Assembly (NCBI GenBank): GCA_946480055.1
Contig: CAMLID010000011.1
Coordinates: forward strand, 1 to 64,000
DNA: 64,000 nucleotides
Reading direction: 5' to 3'
DNA from: an uncultured Lysobacter sp.
GTDB taxonomy: Bacteria; Pseudomonadota; Gammaproteobacteria; Xanthomonadales; Xanthomonadaceae
Positions 17,298-25,521 of the stretch are shown here, piece by piece. The notes beneath the pieces are model-generated. The model was not told the origin of the DNA. It did not search any database and worked only from the letters and a program-made list of their open reading frames with translations. Positions within the stretch are counted from its first letter, which is position 1, and each line of letters opens with the position of its first letter. The position numbers and the translations under genes are program-made.

Positions 17298-17528
17298 TTA
17301 CTTGTCGCCTTCTTTCTTCATGCCCTTCAGCAGCGCCACGATCGCCATCGAATGACCGTGGCCCAGGTCGAAGTCCTGCTTCAGCCAGGCGATCACGTCG
17401 CCGGGCTTGATCCCGGGCAACAGGCCTTTGGGGCCGGCCAGACCCTTCTTGGCGGCCAGGGTGCGGAAGTCGGCCGGGGTCTTGCCGGTCTTGGTCTGGA
17501 TGTTGTCGAGATAGGCTTGGAACGACAT
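17298..17528 (-). CDS. DUF4287 domain protein
   Basis: A 76-residue protein matching DUF4287 from end to end: FQAYLDNIQTKTGKTPADF, then LAAKKGL, GLLPGIKPGDVIAWLKQDF and the closing GHGHSMAIVALLK segment. The family is small and of unknown biochemical role; it is often found beside YciI and ECF sigma genes. An upstream box at 17598-17624 matches the two ECF promoters at the sigma locus. The YCII-like gene follows 165 bases downstream on the same strand. Confidence 0.92.
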   Translation of the reverse strand: MSFQAYLDNIQTKTGKTPADFRTLAAKKGLAGPKGLLPGIKPGDVIAWLKQDFDLGHGHSMAIVALLKGMKKEGDK

Positions 17529-17832
17529 GCGGGCGGCTCCTGATGAGTGGGCGAGCGCCTGGCGCCGGAGGGGGCGGTGCGGGGCTCTTACCAGGACGAC
17601 GAACGGGGGCGGGCGAAATCGACAAGCCGGTACGAATAAATATGCGGTCGGGTGAGTTCCCCGTCTGTGCCCGTCCCGGCCGTCCGGCGACGGGGCGGTC
17701 TCTTGCGTCCAGGCGCCACGAACAGGGCAGGCCGGGTGATGGCGGGCCAGGTCCGTGCGAGCGCGACGAGGGGTTTTAACGCGGTGTTAAAGTGTGGCCC
17801 CTCCTGTCACGCAGCCCAGAGCGAACGCCACG
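17529..17832. other. divergent intergenic region, DUF4287 and M14 peptidase
   Basis: Besides the ECF-type promoter at 17598-17624 for the left gene, it holds a perfect inverted repeat TTTAAC-GCGGT-GTTAAA at 17775-17791, about 40 bases before the peptidase start. That repeat could be an operator or part of a promoter for the peptidase, but no regulator is suggested. Confidence 0.45.
17598..17624 (-). promoter_or_regulatory. ECF42-type promoter before DUF4287
   Basis: On the minus strand TGTCGA (17624-17619) is followed after exactly 17 bases by CGTC (17601-17598). Identical -35 and -10 boxes with identical spacing precede two YciI genes at 43578-43604 and 44130-44156. The TTCGTCG around the -10 is also shared by all three. 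Confidence 0.7.
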
Positions 17833-18753
17833 ATGACCGTCCCAGCCTTCTACCCGATCGGCACCCCCGGACAGCCCTGGGGCGCGGCGGAAGTCGCCGA
17901 ATGGCGTTCGCGGCAGCTCCGCCATCGCAGCTACGAGGCCGACGTGGTCGGCAAGATCGATGCGCTGCGCGCGCAGTTCGACGTGGTCGAATACGGCCGA
18001 CTGGACTACGCCCCGGACAGCTATCCGCTGTTCGCGATCAAGAGCCGCGACTGGCGCGACGATCTGCCGACCATGCTGGTGACCGGCGGCGTCCACGGCT
18101 ACGAAACCAGCGGCGTGCACGGCGCGCTGCAGTTCGTCGAACTTCATGCCGCGGGCTACGCCGGCCGCGCCAACCTGCTGGTCGCGCCCTGCGTCAGCCC
18201 CTGGGCCTACGAGCGCATTCATCGCTGGAACCCGGACGCGATCGACCCGAACCGCTCGTTCCGCGAGGACAGCCCGGCCCAGGAATCGGCCGCGTTGTTG
18301 TGCCTGGTCGCACCGGTCGGTGCCAGCGTGCGGATGCACATCGACCTGCACGAAACCACCGACAGCGATGAGTCCGAGTTCCGGCCGGCATTGGCCGCAC
18401 GCGACGGCAAGCCCTACGAGCCCGGCGAAATCCCCGACGGCTTCTATCTGGTCGACGACGCCGAACAGCCGCAGCCCGAGTTCCAGCAGGCGGTGATCGC
18501 CGCGGTGGCGATGGTCACCCACATCGCGCCAGCCGATGCCAAAGGCGAGATCATCGGCTCGCCCGTGGTCGCACCGGGCGTCATCAACTACCCCTTGCGC
18601 CCGCTGGGCCTGTGCGCCGGCATCACCGACGCGACCTACCGCACCACCACCGAGGTCTACCCCGACAGCCCGCGCGCCACGCCGGCGCAGTGCAACGCGG
18701 CGCAAGCGGCGGCGGTGTGCGCGGCGATCGATTTCGCGCTGCAATCCGCCTAG
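17833..18753 (+). CDS. M14 family zinc carboxypeptidase
   Basis: A 306-residue peptidase of the M14 (carboxypeptidase A-like) family. Zinc ligands: His and Glu in TGGVHGYETSG (residues 88 and 91) and His in MHIDLHETT. The catalytic base is probably the Glu of TTTEVYPDSP near the C-terminus. It also has the substrate-binding segment DPNRSF. No signal peptide is seen, so it should act in the cytoplasm, probably on peptides or as an M14-like deacylase such as the AstE/aspartoacylase relatives. The start at 17833 is the ATG before TVPAFYP; one 39 bases upstream lacks support. Its stop codon overlaps the convergent methyltransferase stop (CTAG). Confidence 0.9.
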   Translation: MTVPAFYPIGTPGQPWGAAEVAEWRSRQLRHRSYEADVVGKIDALRAQFDVVEYGRLDYAPDSYPLFAIKSRDWRDDLPTMLVTGGVHGYETSGVHGALQFVELHAAGYAGRANLLVAPCVSPWAYERIHRWNPDAIDPNRSFREDSPAQESAALLCLVAPVGASVRMHIDLHETTDSDESEFRPALAARDGKPYEPGEIPDGFYLVDDAEQPQPEFQQAVIAAVAMVTHIAPADAKGEIIGSPVVAPGVINYPLRPLGLCAGITDATYRTTTEVYPDSPRATPAQCNAAQAAAVCAAIDFALQSA

Positions 18754-19604
18754 GACGCGCCCTCGGATCGGGCACCGATCATCCAGCAGGCAGCGGTGAA
18801 ACGAACTTCCGCGCCATGGACGAAAGGCTCGAAGGCCGCGCGGACGGTAGCGATCACCTGTTCGCGGGTTGCGTCGTCCGCCGTCTGCAGGCTCATTCCG
18901 ACCGGACCGAGCCGGCTGAGGTAGGGAATCAAATCCGGCTCGGGTAGGGAGCAGGACACATCGATCGGTCGGATATCGATCTCGCTCCAGCCACTGTCCT
19001 GCAGGATGGCCTGCACTCGTTGCGGGTCCGCGAAGGCGAACTGTCCGGGAGCGCCGGGCTGTCGGCTCGGCAGATTGGGCAGCAGCGGCGCCGCGGCATG
19101 CTCGGCGGTCGTCATGAACGGGTTCTCCGCCGCAGCGCGCCAGGCGATGAGTCGGAGCTCGGCTCCCGGCTTTGCGGCGCGGCGCAGGTTCGCGAAGGCC
19201 GCGACCGGGTCGCTGAAGAACATGACGCCGAAGCGCGAAAGGATCAGGTCGAAACTCTGCGGCTCGAAGGCATGCGTTTGCGCGTCGGCGAGTACGTAGC
19301 GCGCCGACGCGTGCCGTTGTTCGGCGCGAGCCCGAGCGGCCGCGATCATCGGCTCCGAAATATCGACGCCGACACAGCGGCCTGGCTCGCCCAGTCGTTG
19401 CGAGGCTGCGAGGGTGATGGCGCCTGCGCCGCAGCCGATATCGAGTACCTGGCGTGCGGTACCGAACGGAATCGCCTCGAGCAGCAGGTCCTGAAATGGC
19501 TGGAATAGCCGGTCGAGCATGGCCTGAGCCTCGACCCAGGCACGCCCGGCGGAGCCGTTCCAAAGGGCCGCCTGGGCGTCGTCTGTCTGCGGTTTCGTAT
19601 TCAT
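18750..19604 (-). CDS. class I SAM-dependent methyltransferase, MerR-controlled
   Basis: About 284 residues with a UbiE/Methyltransf_25 core: motif I VLDIGCGAGAITLAASQRLG, GVDISEPMI, a motif IV-like LSRFGVMFFSDP and a cofactor-side FEPQSFDLI. The substrate is not known. Many such enzymes are annotated generically. The start ATG at 19604 is chosen because the -35/-10 pair of the divergent promoter lies at 19645-19675, which excludes the longer frame from 19646. It is divergent from a MerR regulator, and its stop codon overlaps that of the M14 peptidase. Confidence 0.9.
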   Translation of the reverse strand: MNTKPQTDDAQAALWNGSAGRAWVEAQAMLDRLFQPFQDLLLEAIPFGTARQVLDIGCGAGAITLAASQRLGEPGRCVGVDISEPMIAAARARAEQRHASARYVLADAQTHAFEPQSFDLILSRFGVMFFSDPVAAFANLRRAAKPGAELRLIAWRAAAENPFMTTAEHAAAPLLPNLPSRQPGAPGQFAFADPQRVQAILQDSGWSEIDIRPIDVSCSLPEPDLIPYLSRLGPVGMSLQTADDATREQVIATVRAAFEPFVHGAEVRFTAACWMIGARSEGAS

Positions 19605-19644
19605 GCGGTCTGCCTTGGCATTGCCTTCAAGTGGCGGAAGCCGC

Positions 19645-19675
19645 ATCGTGCAACTTCAAGTCGACTTGAGGTCAA
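19645..19675 (-). promoter_or_regulatory. MerR-type promoter and operator for the methyltransferase
   Basis: On the minus strand TTGACC (19675-19670) is separated by exactly 19 bases from CACGAT (19650-19645). A 14-base perfect palindrome TCAAGTCGACTTGA (19656-19669) fills the spacer. A stretched spacer with a central operator is the hallmark of MerR-activated promoters. The divergent MerR gene starts at 19680. Confidence 0.65.
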
Positions 19676-19679
19676 GAGA

Positions 19680-20102
19680 ATGAGCGAGCTGGATATCGCG
19701 CAGGTCGTGCAGCGGTCCGGGGTACCCGCCTCGACCCTGCGTTACTACGAGGAGAAGGGGCTGATCGCTTCGATCGGCAGGCGCGGCCTGCGCCGTCAGT
19801 TCGATTCCGGCGTGCTGGAGCGGCTGGCGCTGATCGCGCTGGGACGCGCCGCCGGCTTTTCGCTGGACGAGATGGCGCTGATGTTCGCGCCGGACGGCCA
19901 GCCTCGTATCGACCGTCAGAAGCTCAGGACCAGGGCCGAGGAGATCGACCGGACCATTCGCCGCTTGAGCAGCCTGCGCGACGGCCTGCGGCATGCGGCC
20001 GCATGCCGTGCGCCCAGCCATATGGAATGCCCGAGCTTCCGCCGGATTCTCCGCGCGGCCGCATCCGGCGTTGTCGGATCGAGACCTGGGGCGCGCTCGT
20101 AG
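19680..20102 (+). CDS. MerR family regulator
   Basis: A 140-residue regulator with a MerR winged-helix: LDIAQVVQRSGVPASTLRYYEEKGLIAS, then a short turn with arginines and a dimerisation helix. The effector domain is short. It has two cysteines (one in AAACRAP, one in MECPSF) but not the SoxR cluster motif, so the inducer is unknown. It is close in DNA site to SoxR: its 14-bp palindrome resembles the second MerR site at 60108-60127. It probably controls the divergent methyltransferase. Confidence 0.9.
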   Translation: MSELDIAQVVQRSGVPASTLRYYEEKGLIASIGRRGLRRQFDSGVLERLALIALGRAAGFSLDEMALMFAPDGQPRIDRQKLRTRAEEIDRTIRRLSSLRDGLRHAAACRAPSHMECPSFRRILRAAASGVVGSRPGARS

Positions 20103-20158
20103 CGCCGCACCGCCGAAGCCGAGCCCGCCCGTTCACGCGGGCACGGCAACCGCAACCG

Positions 20159-21310
20159 CTAGCGATTCACCGACGGGCCGTTCACGCCCACGTAGCCGTT
20201 CGCGCAACCGGTGGTGCAGGTGGTCGCCAGCATGTTGTAGACGATGCGGCCGGCGTTGCTCTTGGAGCGGAAATGGCCGACGCCGCTGCTGGTGTCGCCG
20301 CCGCCCGCGTTGTAAGGGCTGCCGTCGCTCCAGTCCCAATCGTAGGCGTAGGCGCTGCTGCCGACGCCGATGTCCACCTGTGCCTTGACGTTGCTGGCCG
20401 CGTTGAACAACGCGCCGCTGCTGCAACCGCCGGAGTAACTGGTAGTGAAGCAGTGCACCTGATCGTAGAGGCCGGCGGTGATGGTGTAGAACGAAATCGC
20501 GCTGAGCAGGGTCGGCATCGCCCGCAGGCTGTTGCTGCCGCTGCCGGTCCAGCGGTTATAGCCGTAGTAGACCGCGCCGCTGCTCGGGTACAGGCCGAAG
20601 GTGTAGTAGTCGTACGGGAAGACGTAGGCCTCGGCGTTGCAGGTGGGCGCGTACGGCGACTGGTAGCCGGTGCTCAGGCAGGTCTGCAGGCCGCGCAAAC
20701 CGCCGGCGATGTTGACGAAGCGGCGCACGCTGCCCTGGTAGCCGTAGTAGCGCAGCATCGCCAGCGTCATCGACGAGCCCAGCGAGTGCGCGACCACGTC
20801 GACCTGACTGCGGCCGGTGTAGAGCTTCACTTTGTCGATGAAGGTCTTGAGGATCTGGTACTTGGCCGGCTCGTGGTAGTTGTACTGCGGCGTGGCGCGT
20901 TCGTCGGCGTCCAGGTAGGTCACGCCGAACAGTTCGCAGTCGTTATAGCCGCGGGCCTTGAGCTCGTCGTAGATCGAGTTGGCCGGCGTGGTGTAGCCGG
21001 CGACGGGCGATGGCGGCATGTCGAAGCTGATCGCGCTGTCGCCGTTGCCCGACACGAACACCACCGGCGTGCGCGTGGCGGTGCAACTGCCGCCGCCGAA
21101 ACCGCCGCTGCCGACGCCGGGGCTGAAGCCGCCCGCGTACTGGCTGGCGGCACCCTGGCAGGTGTAGCCGTTGTTGCTGCCGCAATCCAGGGCCTGCGCG
21201 GTCGTGGGCGCCAACAGAGCCGCGCCGCCCAGCAGCGGCAGCAGGACCGTCATCGCCAGGCTTGAAACGCGGATACCGGAAGAAACGAACTTCAGCGTGC
21301 TGCGGAACAT
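20159..21310 (-). CDS. secreted alpha/beta-hydrolase, lipase or PHB-depolymerase-like
   Basis: About 383 residues with a signal peptide (start MFRSTLKF, hydrophobic core near residues 17-35, cleavage after AQA near 40). The nucleophile elbow is AHSLGSS with Ser176, in the AxSxG form used by Bacillus-type lipases and by PhaZ7-like depolymerases. The segment VVFVSGNGDSA carries the oxyanion side, and VGHFRSK near the end may hold the catalytic His. Many Tyr and Ser residues and several Cys pairs suit a secreted enzyme. Substrate is a lipid ester or polyester; the sequence does not decide. It is divergent from the MACPF gene. Confidence 0.85.
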   Translation of the reverse strand: MFRSTLKFVSSGIRVSSLAMTVLLPLLGGAALLAPTTAQALDCGSNNGYTCQGAASQYAGGFSPGVGSGGFGGGSCTATRTPVVFVSGNGDSAISFDMPPSPVAGYTTPANSIYDELKARGYNDCELFGVTYLDADERATPQYNYHEPAKYQILKTFIDKVKLYTGRSQVDVVAHSLGSSMTLAMLRYYGYQGSVRRFVNIAGGLRGLQTCLSTGYQSPYAPTCNAEAYVFPYDYYTFGLYPSSGAVYYGYNRWTGSGSNSLRAMPTLLSAISFYTITAGLYDQVHCFTTSYSGGCSSGALFNAASNVKAQVDIGVGSSAYAYDWDWSDGSPYNAGGGDTSSGVGHFRSKSNAGRIVYNMLATTCTTGCANGYVGVNGPSVNR

Positions 21311-21523
21311 GAGGGCCCTCCCCAGGGTGTCAGTTCGACCACAACGAAAGCCGGATCGGACGATGGTGGACCGGCGGGATGGGCTTGGGTATTGCACCTA
21401 TGGGCGATGCCCGCGTCCGGTCCGGTCGGCCGGCTGCCGCGTTCACAGGGCAATTGAACGGGCGTTGGTAGGGGGAGGAGCAATTCGCGCTCCGATGTCC
21501 TCATGCCGACGGAGCGCAGCAAG

Positions 21524-24073
21524 ATGCCGACCCCTGCCAAGAAGAACGATGAAGCCCAGCTCGAGGACTATCTGAAGTCCCTGGGCCTGAAGAACCAGAT
21601 CAAGGCTATCAGGGCGTACGGCATCGACTCTCTGGAGTTTCTGAAGGCGGTCTGCGCCAATCCGGCCGAGCGCAAGGCACTGGCCAAGCAGATCCGCGGC
21701 GACGCACCGGACGGGCCGGCGCGCATCGCCGCCGGCATCGTGGAGAAGCTCACCGCCAAGCAGGTGCAGGCGCGCATCGACCAGTTGGCGAGCGAGACAG
21801 ACGAGCCCGGAAGCGCTGGCTTCGACAAGAAGAAACAGCAACTGGCCGAAGCGATCGAAGCGGTCGAGAAGTTGCGCAAGGAAACCGCCGAGGCGGCCGC
21901 CGCCGACCGCGAGGCCGCGACCAAGCAAGCGCAGGCGCAACTCGACCGTATCCTGGCCAAGGTCAGCGCCAAGGACTTGTTGAAGGGCGGCGACGCCAGC
22001 TTCGCGACCATCGCCAGTGCGACAGCACTGATGGAACGCATCCAGGACGGGCTGCAGAGCAAGATCGCCGACAGCCTCAATAGTTATCTGGACCAGCGCC
22101 CGCGCAGCACCGCCGAGCTGCTGGAGGAGAACCAACTGCTGCGCGGCTACTGCGCCACCGCCGCCGGTCTGGTGCGCGCCAGCGGTTCCAACCTGCTCGA
22201 CATGGCCGCGCTGCTCGGCAAGCCGGCACCGATCCAGACCCAGGATTTCGAATTCAGCAGCGAGGCGGCCTATAGCGAGGCCTCGCAGCAGTTCGAGACC
22301 TCCGCCAGTTCCTACGCCACCGCCACCAGCGCGCGCGGTGCGATGTTCCTCGGCTCGGGCATCGGCGCGGCCAGCCTGATGGTGCAGTACGCCAACGCCG
22401 GCCAGCGTCAGAAGGACGAAACCGCGATGAAGCGGTCGCAAAAGGCGACCAAGCTGCGCGTGCATTACCAATGGGCGCCACAGGCGACCCTGACCCTGCC
22501 CAGCAACCGCTTCGCCCTGAGCGAGGACGCCCTGGATGCCCTGCGCGCGATCGAGGCCGCGCAGCCTGAGCAGCGGCAAGCGGCCGCGGCCGAGTTCCTG
22601 CGCGGCTTCGGCAGCCATGTGTTCTGCACTGCGGCCCTGGGCGGCTGGTACAAGCACGTGGCCAAGGCCAGCTGCAGCTCCGTCGAGCAGATGAAGACCC
22701 TGGACGAAGCCCTGTCCACCGCCACCAACTGGGCGGTATCGGCTTCGGCGTCCTACATCGGCCTGACCGGCGCGGGCTCGGTGTCGACCGCGCATGCCGG
22801 CGGCGTCAGCGCCGCGCGCGCGACCTCGACCGCGATGTCGTGCATGGTCAAGGATCAGCAGGTGTCGGTGGCCACCAGCGTGTTCGGCGGGCTGCCGGAG
22901 CTGCCCAGCGATCTGTGGCTGACCAGCGTCAAGGCCAATGCGCATTGGCAGGTGATCGACCGCAGCGACGAACAGCCGGTATGGAAGATCGTGGGCCTGC
23001 TGCCGACAAAGGCGCTGGGGTTCGATCGCAAGGTCATGGCCGAATTGCTGGAGCGGGCCTGGGTCAACGAAGTGTTCATCCCGTCGATCGCCGATGCGAA
23101 GGTGCGCGAGGCGCTGCGGCCCAAAGCGCCGGCGACGGCCGCCGCCCTGACCGAGGCGCTGTTGGCGCTGACCCGGCCGCCGACGATGCGGTTGGCCGTG
23201 TTCCAGCGCCGCTGGGACCAGGCCCAGCAGCATTTCAGCGCCGAGGTCGCACTGCCGAAGGGGTACAAGATCCTATCCGGCGGCGTGTCGGGAGTCACCC
23301 AAAGACTGGGCAACTTCGTCGTCGCCAGCTACCCGCAAGTCAGCGGAAAAGGGCGCGACGAACGCTGGAGCTGGTGCACGCGCATGAAGGACATCAAGTT
23401 CGCCTCCCCGATTTGCCACGCCATCACGATCGTCGCACTGCACGATCCCGACGATGTCTGGGACGTGCAGATCTTCGTCAAGGAGGCCACCGGCCATCGC
23501 AGCCTTCACGAGATCGCGCTGCAGCCGCCGAGCGACTATCTGCTGACCGGCTGCGGCGGCGAGGTGGGCGTGTTCGCCGGCGTGGCGCTGAAGGCCTGCG
23601 GCTTCGCCCAGCTGGACGGCAAGCCTCCGGCGGCGTTCGAGCGTCAATGCCAGGTAGTGGTGCGTACCGCGGACTTGATCACGCCGTTCCCGCACGCGGC
23701 CAAGGCCTACGCGATCGGCATCCGCGCGCGTGCGGGCACCCCGCTCGAAGCGGAGTATCAGTATCACCGCTTCGGCGCTTCCAGCAACCACGATCACACC
23801 GTCACCCACGCCCTGCATCCGGGCGGCGACGAGAGCAAGCGCAGCGTGATGATCGGCGGCGGCGCCTGCCTGACCGATGCCGACATGCACCACTGCCTGA
23901 CCGGTTCGCGCCCGGTCGTGGCCGATGCCTGGCGTGGCGGCGCCGCCCAGGTCTACGGCTGGCTGGCGACCAGCAAAGACCACGAGATCAGGCAGACCAG
24001 CGCGATGACCATGTACACGCTGGGGCTGTCGAACGTCGAGATCGTATGGGAGGAGGAGCCCGCTACGGGCTGA
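21524..24073 (+). CDS. MACPF (membrane attack complex/perforin) domain protein
   Basis: An 849-residue protein without a signal peptide. The N-terminus (about 10-45) resembles a SAM-like helical domain. A long alanine- and lysine-rich coiled coil follows (about 80-170). The middle, about residues 190-520, fits a MACPF domain: the signature FLRGFGSHVFCTAALGGWYK (about 357-376) matches the family's Y/F-G-T/S-H and LGG core. Two glycine/alanine/serine-rich stretches flank it and could be the membrane-inserting helices. A VFGGLPELPSDLWLTSV block fits the end of the domain. The C-terminus has two related beta segments (YKILSGGVSGV and YLLTGCGGEVGV), perhaps a membrane-binding or C2-like part. The ATG at 21524 is chosen because GGAG lies nine bases before it. 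Most bacterial MACPF proteins are poorly studied; pore formation is inference. Confidence 0.8.
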   Translation: MPTPAKKNDEAQLEDYLKSLGLKNQIKAIRAYGIDSLEFLKAVCANPAERKALAKQIRGDAPDGPARIAAGIVEKLTAKQVQARIDQLASETDEPGSAGFDKKKQQLAEAIEAVEKLRKETAEAAAADREAATKQAQAQLDRILAKVSAKDLLKGGDASFATIASATALMERIQDGLQSKIADSLNSYLDQRPRSTAELLEENQLLRGYCATAAGLVRASGSNLLDMAALLGKPAPIQTQDFEFSSEAAYSEASQQFETSASSYATATSARGAMFLGSGIGAASLMVQYANAGQRQKDETAMKRSQKATKLRVHYQWAPQATLTLPSNRFALSEDALDALRAIEAAQPEQRQAAAAEFLRGFGSHVFCTAALGGWYKHVAKASCSSVEQMKTLDEALSTATNWAVSASASYIGLTGAGSVSTAHAGGVSAARATSTAMSCMVKDQQVSVATSVFGGLPELPSDLWLTSVKANAHWQVIDRSDEQPVWKIVGLLPTKALGFDRKVMAELLERAWVNEVFIPSIADAKVREALRPKAPATAAALTEALLALTRPPTMRLAVFQRRWDQAQQHFSAEVALPKGYKILSGGVSGVTQRLGNFVVASYPQVSGKGRDERWSWCTRMKDIKFASPICHAITIVALHDPDDVWDVQIFVKEATGHRSLHEIALQPPSDYLLTGCGGEVGVFAGVALKACGFAQLDGKPPAAFERQCQVVVRTADLITPFPHAAKAYAIGIRARAGTPLEAEYQYHRFGASSNHDHTVTHALHPGGDESKRSVMIGGGACLTDADMHHCLTGSRPVVADAWRGGAAQVYGWLATSKDHEIRQTSAMTMYTLGLSNVEIVWEEEPATG

Positions 24074-24203
24074 GGGTTCCGGAGGCGGTGCGACTGGTAT
24101 CGCGCTGACGCAGATCCATGCTTCGGCGCGATCCTCGCGTAGCGGTTCGGCATTCGTGATCGCCGTGTATTCAGATACCATGCGGCGATCTCGGGGGGAT
24201 GCC

Positions 24204-24578
24204 ATGGTTCGATACGCCTTGTGCTTGCTGCTGTGCGTTGCCGGTTCGGCATCGGCGCAGGACACCTCGGTCACCGACACGAAGGCGCTCGTCGGCGAGT
24301 ACGCGGCGGCGGTGCAGAAGGCCGTGGTCGGCCGCTGGAACCGGCCGGAGTCGGTAGCGCTGGGCGCACGCTGCCGGCTGCTGGTGCAGCAGATCCCCGG
24401 CGGAACGGTGGTGTCGGTGGAGACGCTGCCCGATTGCGAATACGACGAGGCCGGCAAGCGCTCGATCATGGCTGCGGTGCTGAAGGCGCAGCCGCTGCCT
24501 TACCAGGGTTACGAGGCGGTGTTCCATCGCCGCCTGAACCTGACGTTCGTGGCCCGGGATTCTACGCCGGCCAAGTAG
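24204..24578 (+). CDS. exported TolA/TonB C-terminal-like protein
   Basis: A 124-residue protein with a signal peptide (MVRYALCLLLCVAGSASA, cleavage after ASA). The mature part has YAAAVQKAVVGRWNRPESV, then ARCRLLVQQIPGG and VETLPDCEYDEAGKRSIMAAV, which is the standard pattern of the TolA C-terminal / TonB_C fold including the Cys pair. It is likely a periplasmic adaptor or an isolated domain. It sits between the MACPF gene and the DUF6869 pair without an obvious operon. Confidence 0.85.
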   Translation: MVRYALCLLLCVAGSASAQDTSVTDTKALVGEYAAAVQKAVVGRWNRPESVALGARCRLLVQQIPGGTVVSVETLPDCEYDEAGKRSIMAAVLKAQPLPYQGYEAVFHRRLNLTFVARDSTPAK

Positions 24579-24693
24579 CCGCGGTTTTCGTCCGTAGCCG
24601 CACGGTCGGCGGCATCGGCGCATCCGCCGTATCCCTGTCGGCGTCTGCTCATGTTCGTTGAGCTTGGAAGCTGCGGCGTAATGCAGGCCAGTT

Positions 24694-25077
24694 CTATCGC
24701 GGGTCGCCCCGCGCGGCTTCCACGCGAGACCAAATGTCCGCAGTGCCGCTTTCCCAGACGTCATCCAGCAATGTCCGGAGCGCAGGATTGCGTTGGGCTT
24801 CCAGTTCGATACGGTCGATGAACTGTGAGCCGGCGTGGTGGATCAGGTCTTCGAGCGGGCCGGCGGCTAGTCCGCTGAGCGTCCGTTCCGGCGGCTGCCG
24901 AGCAAGTATCGCCAAAATTGCGTCCCAGTGGTTTTCCCAGTTCGAGTCGTCCATGAACTGCTCTGCCGCCCACCAGAAAGGATGCCCGTCGGTCGGCAAC
25001 GTGCTGTCCAACTGGAAAGCGATGTACGTCGCAGCCCAGACATCGATCTCTTCAGCCGACAGGCGCCTGCCGTTCAC
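24694..25077 (-). CDS. DUF6869-like protein
   Basis: About 127 residues from a GTG at 25077. It has the pattern of DUF6869: DVWAATYIAFQ near the start, PFWWAAEQFMDD, then WDAILAILAR and GPLEDLIHHAG, with an Asp/Glu-rich helical end. Function unknown; the family often occurs next to immunity-like genes. The start codon overlaps the stop of the TPR gene by four bases (GTGA), so the two are co-translated. Confidence 0.75.
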   Translation of the reverse strand: MNGRRLSAEEIDVWAATYIAFQLDSTLPTDGHPFWWAAEQFMDDSNWENHWDAILAILARQPPERTLSGLAAGPLEDLIHHAGSQFIDRIELEAQRNPALRTLLDDVWESGTADIWSRVEAARGDPR

Positions 25078-25352
25078 CGGTCTGTCCTTTCGTCGTCGGC
25101 AGCGCGCCACCGTGCATTCTCGTCCTCGGGTTCCGGCGCTACGACGTTGAGGCTGTGCCGCAGCGAGGTCGGCCAGTCGCATAGGTACTTGTGCGCCAGG
25201 CCGCGCATGTAGTGGTAGAGCGCCGCTTCGGGCTCGCGCTGCAGCAGCACTTCGAACAGCGTCGAGGCTTGCTGTAGCAGGCGCTGATTGAAGGCCTCGT
25301 AGGCGCGTTCGTGCAGGGCCTCGGTGTCCAGGGTTTCGAGGGATGCGGGCAT
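25074..25352 (-). CDS. small TPR-like protein
   Basis: A 92-residue helical protein with one tetratricopeptide-like unit and a half (helices around LHERAYEAFNQRLLQQASTL and ALYHYMRGLAHKYL). The acidic C-terminus ends EDENARWRAADDE. It has no signal peptide. The ATG at 25352 is used; a longer upstream frame crosses a region of poor coding quality. It is coupled to DUF6869 by a four-base overlap. Role unknown; protein binding is expected. Confidence 0.6.
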   Translation of the reverse strand: MPASLETLDTEALHERAYEAFNQRLLQQASTLFEVLLQREPEAALYHYMRGLAHKYLCDWPTSLRHSLNVVAPEPEDENARWRAADDERTDR

Positions 25353-25521
25353 GTCGGATGCGGCGACGATGGGTGTGCGATCGGGCCAGTATCGCAGGGC
25401 CGGTGCTGTCGCGTCCGGCTTGCGACGCCTGCCGGAAGCGAGTATTCCTGCTCGCGCAGCCGGATGGGTGCCGTGCGCTGAAGGCGCGCGCTCGAAGGAA
25501 CGGGATAGCAGGGGGGCGAGT

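Noticed and set aside
17776..19563. A 595-residue minus-strand frame across the M14 and methyltransferase genes
   Set aside because: It covers two real genes in other frames and has no consistent domain.
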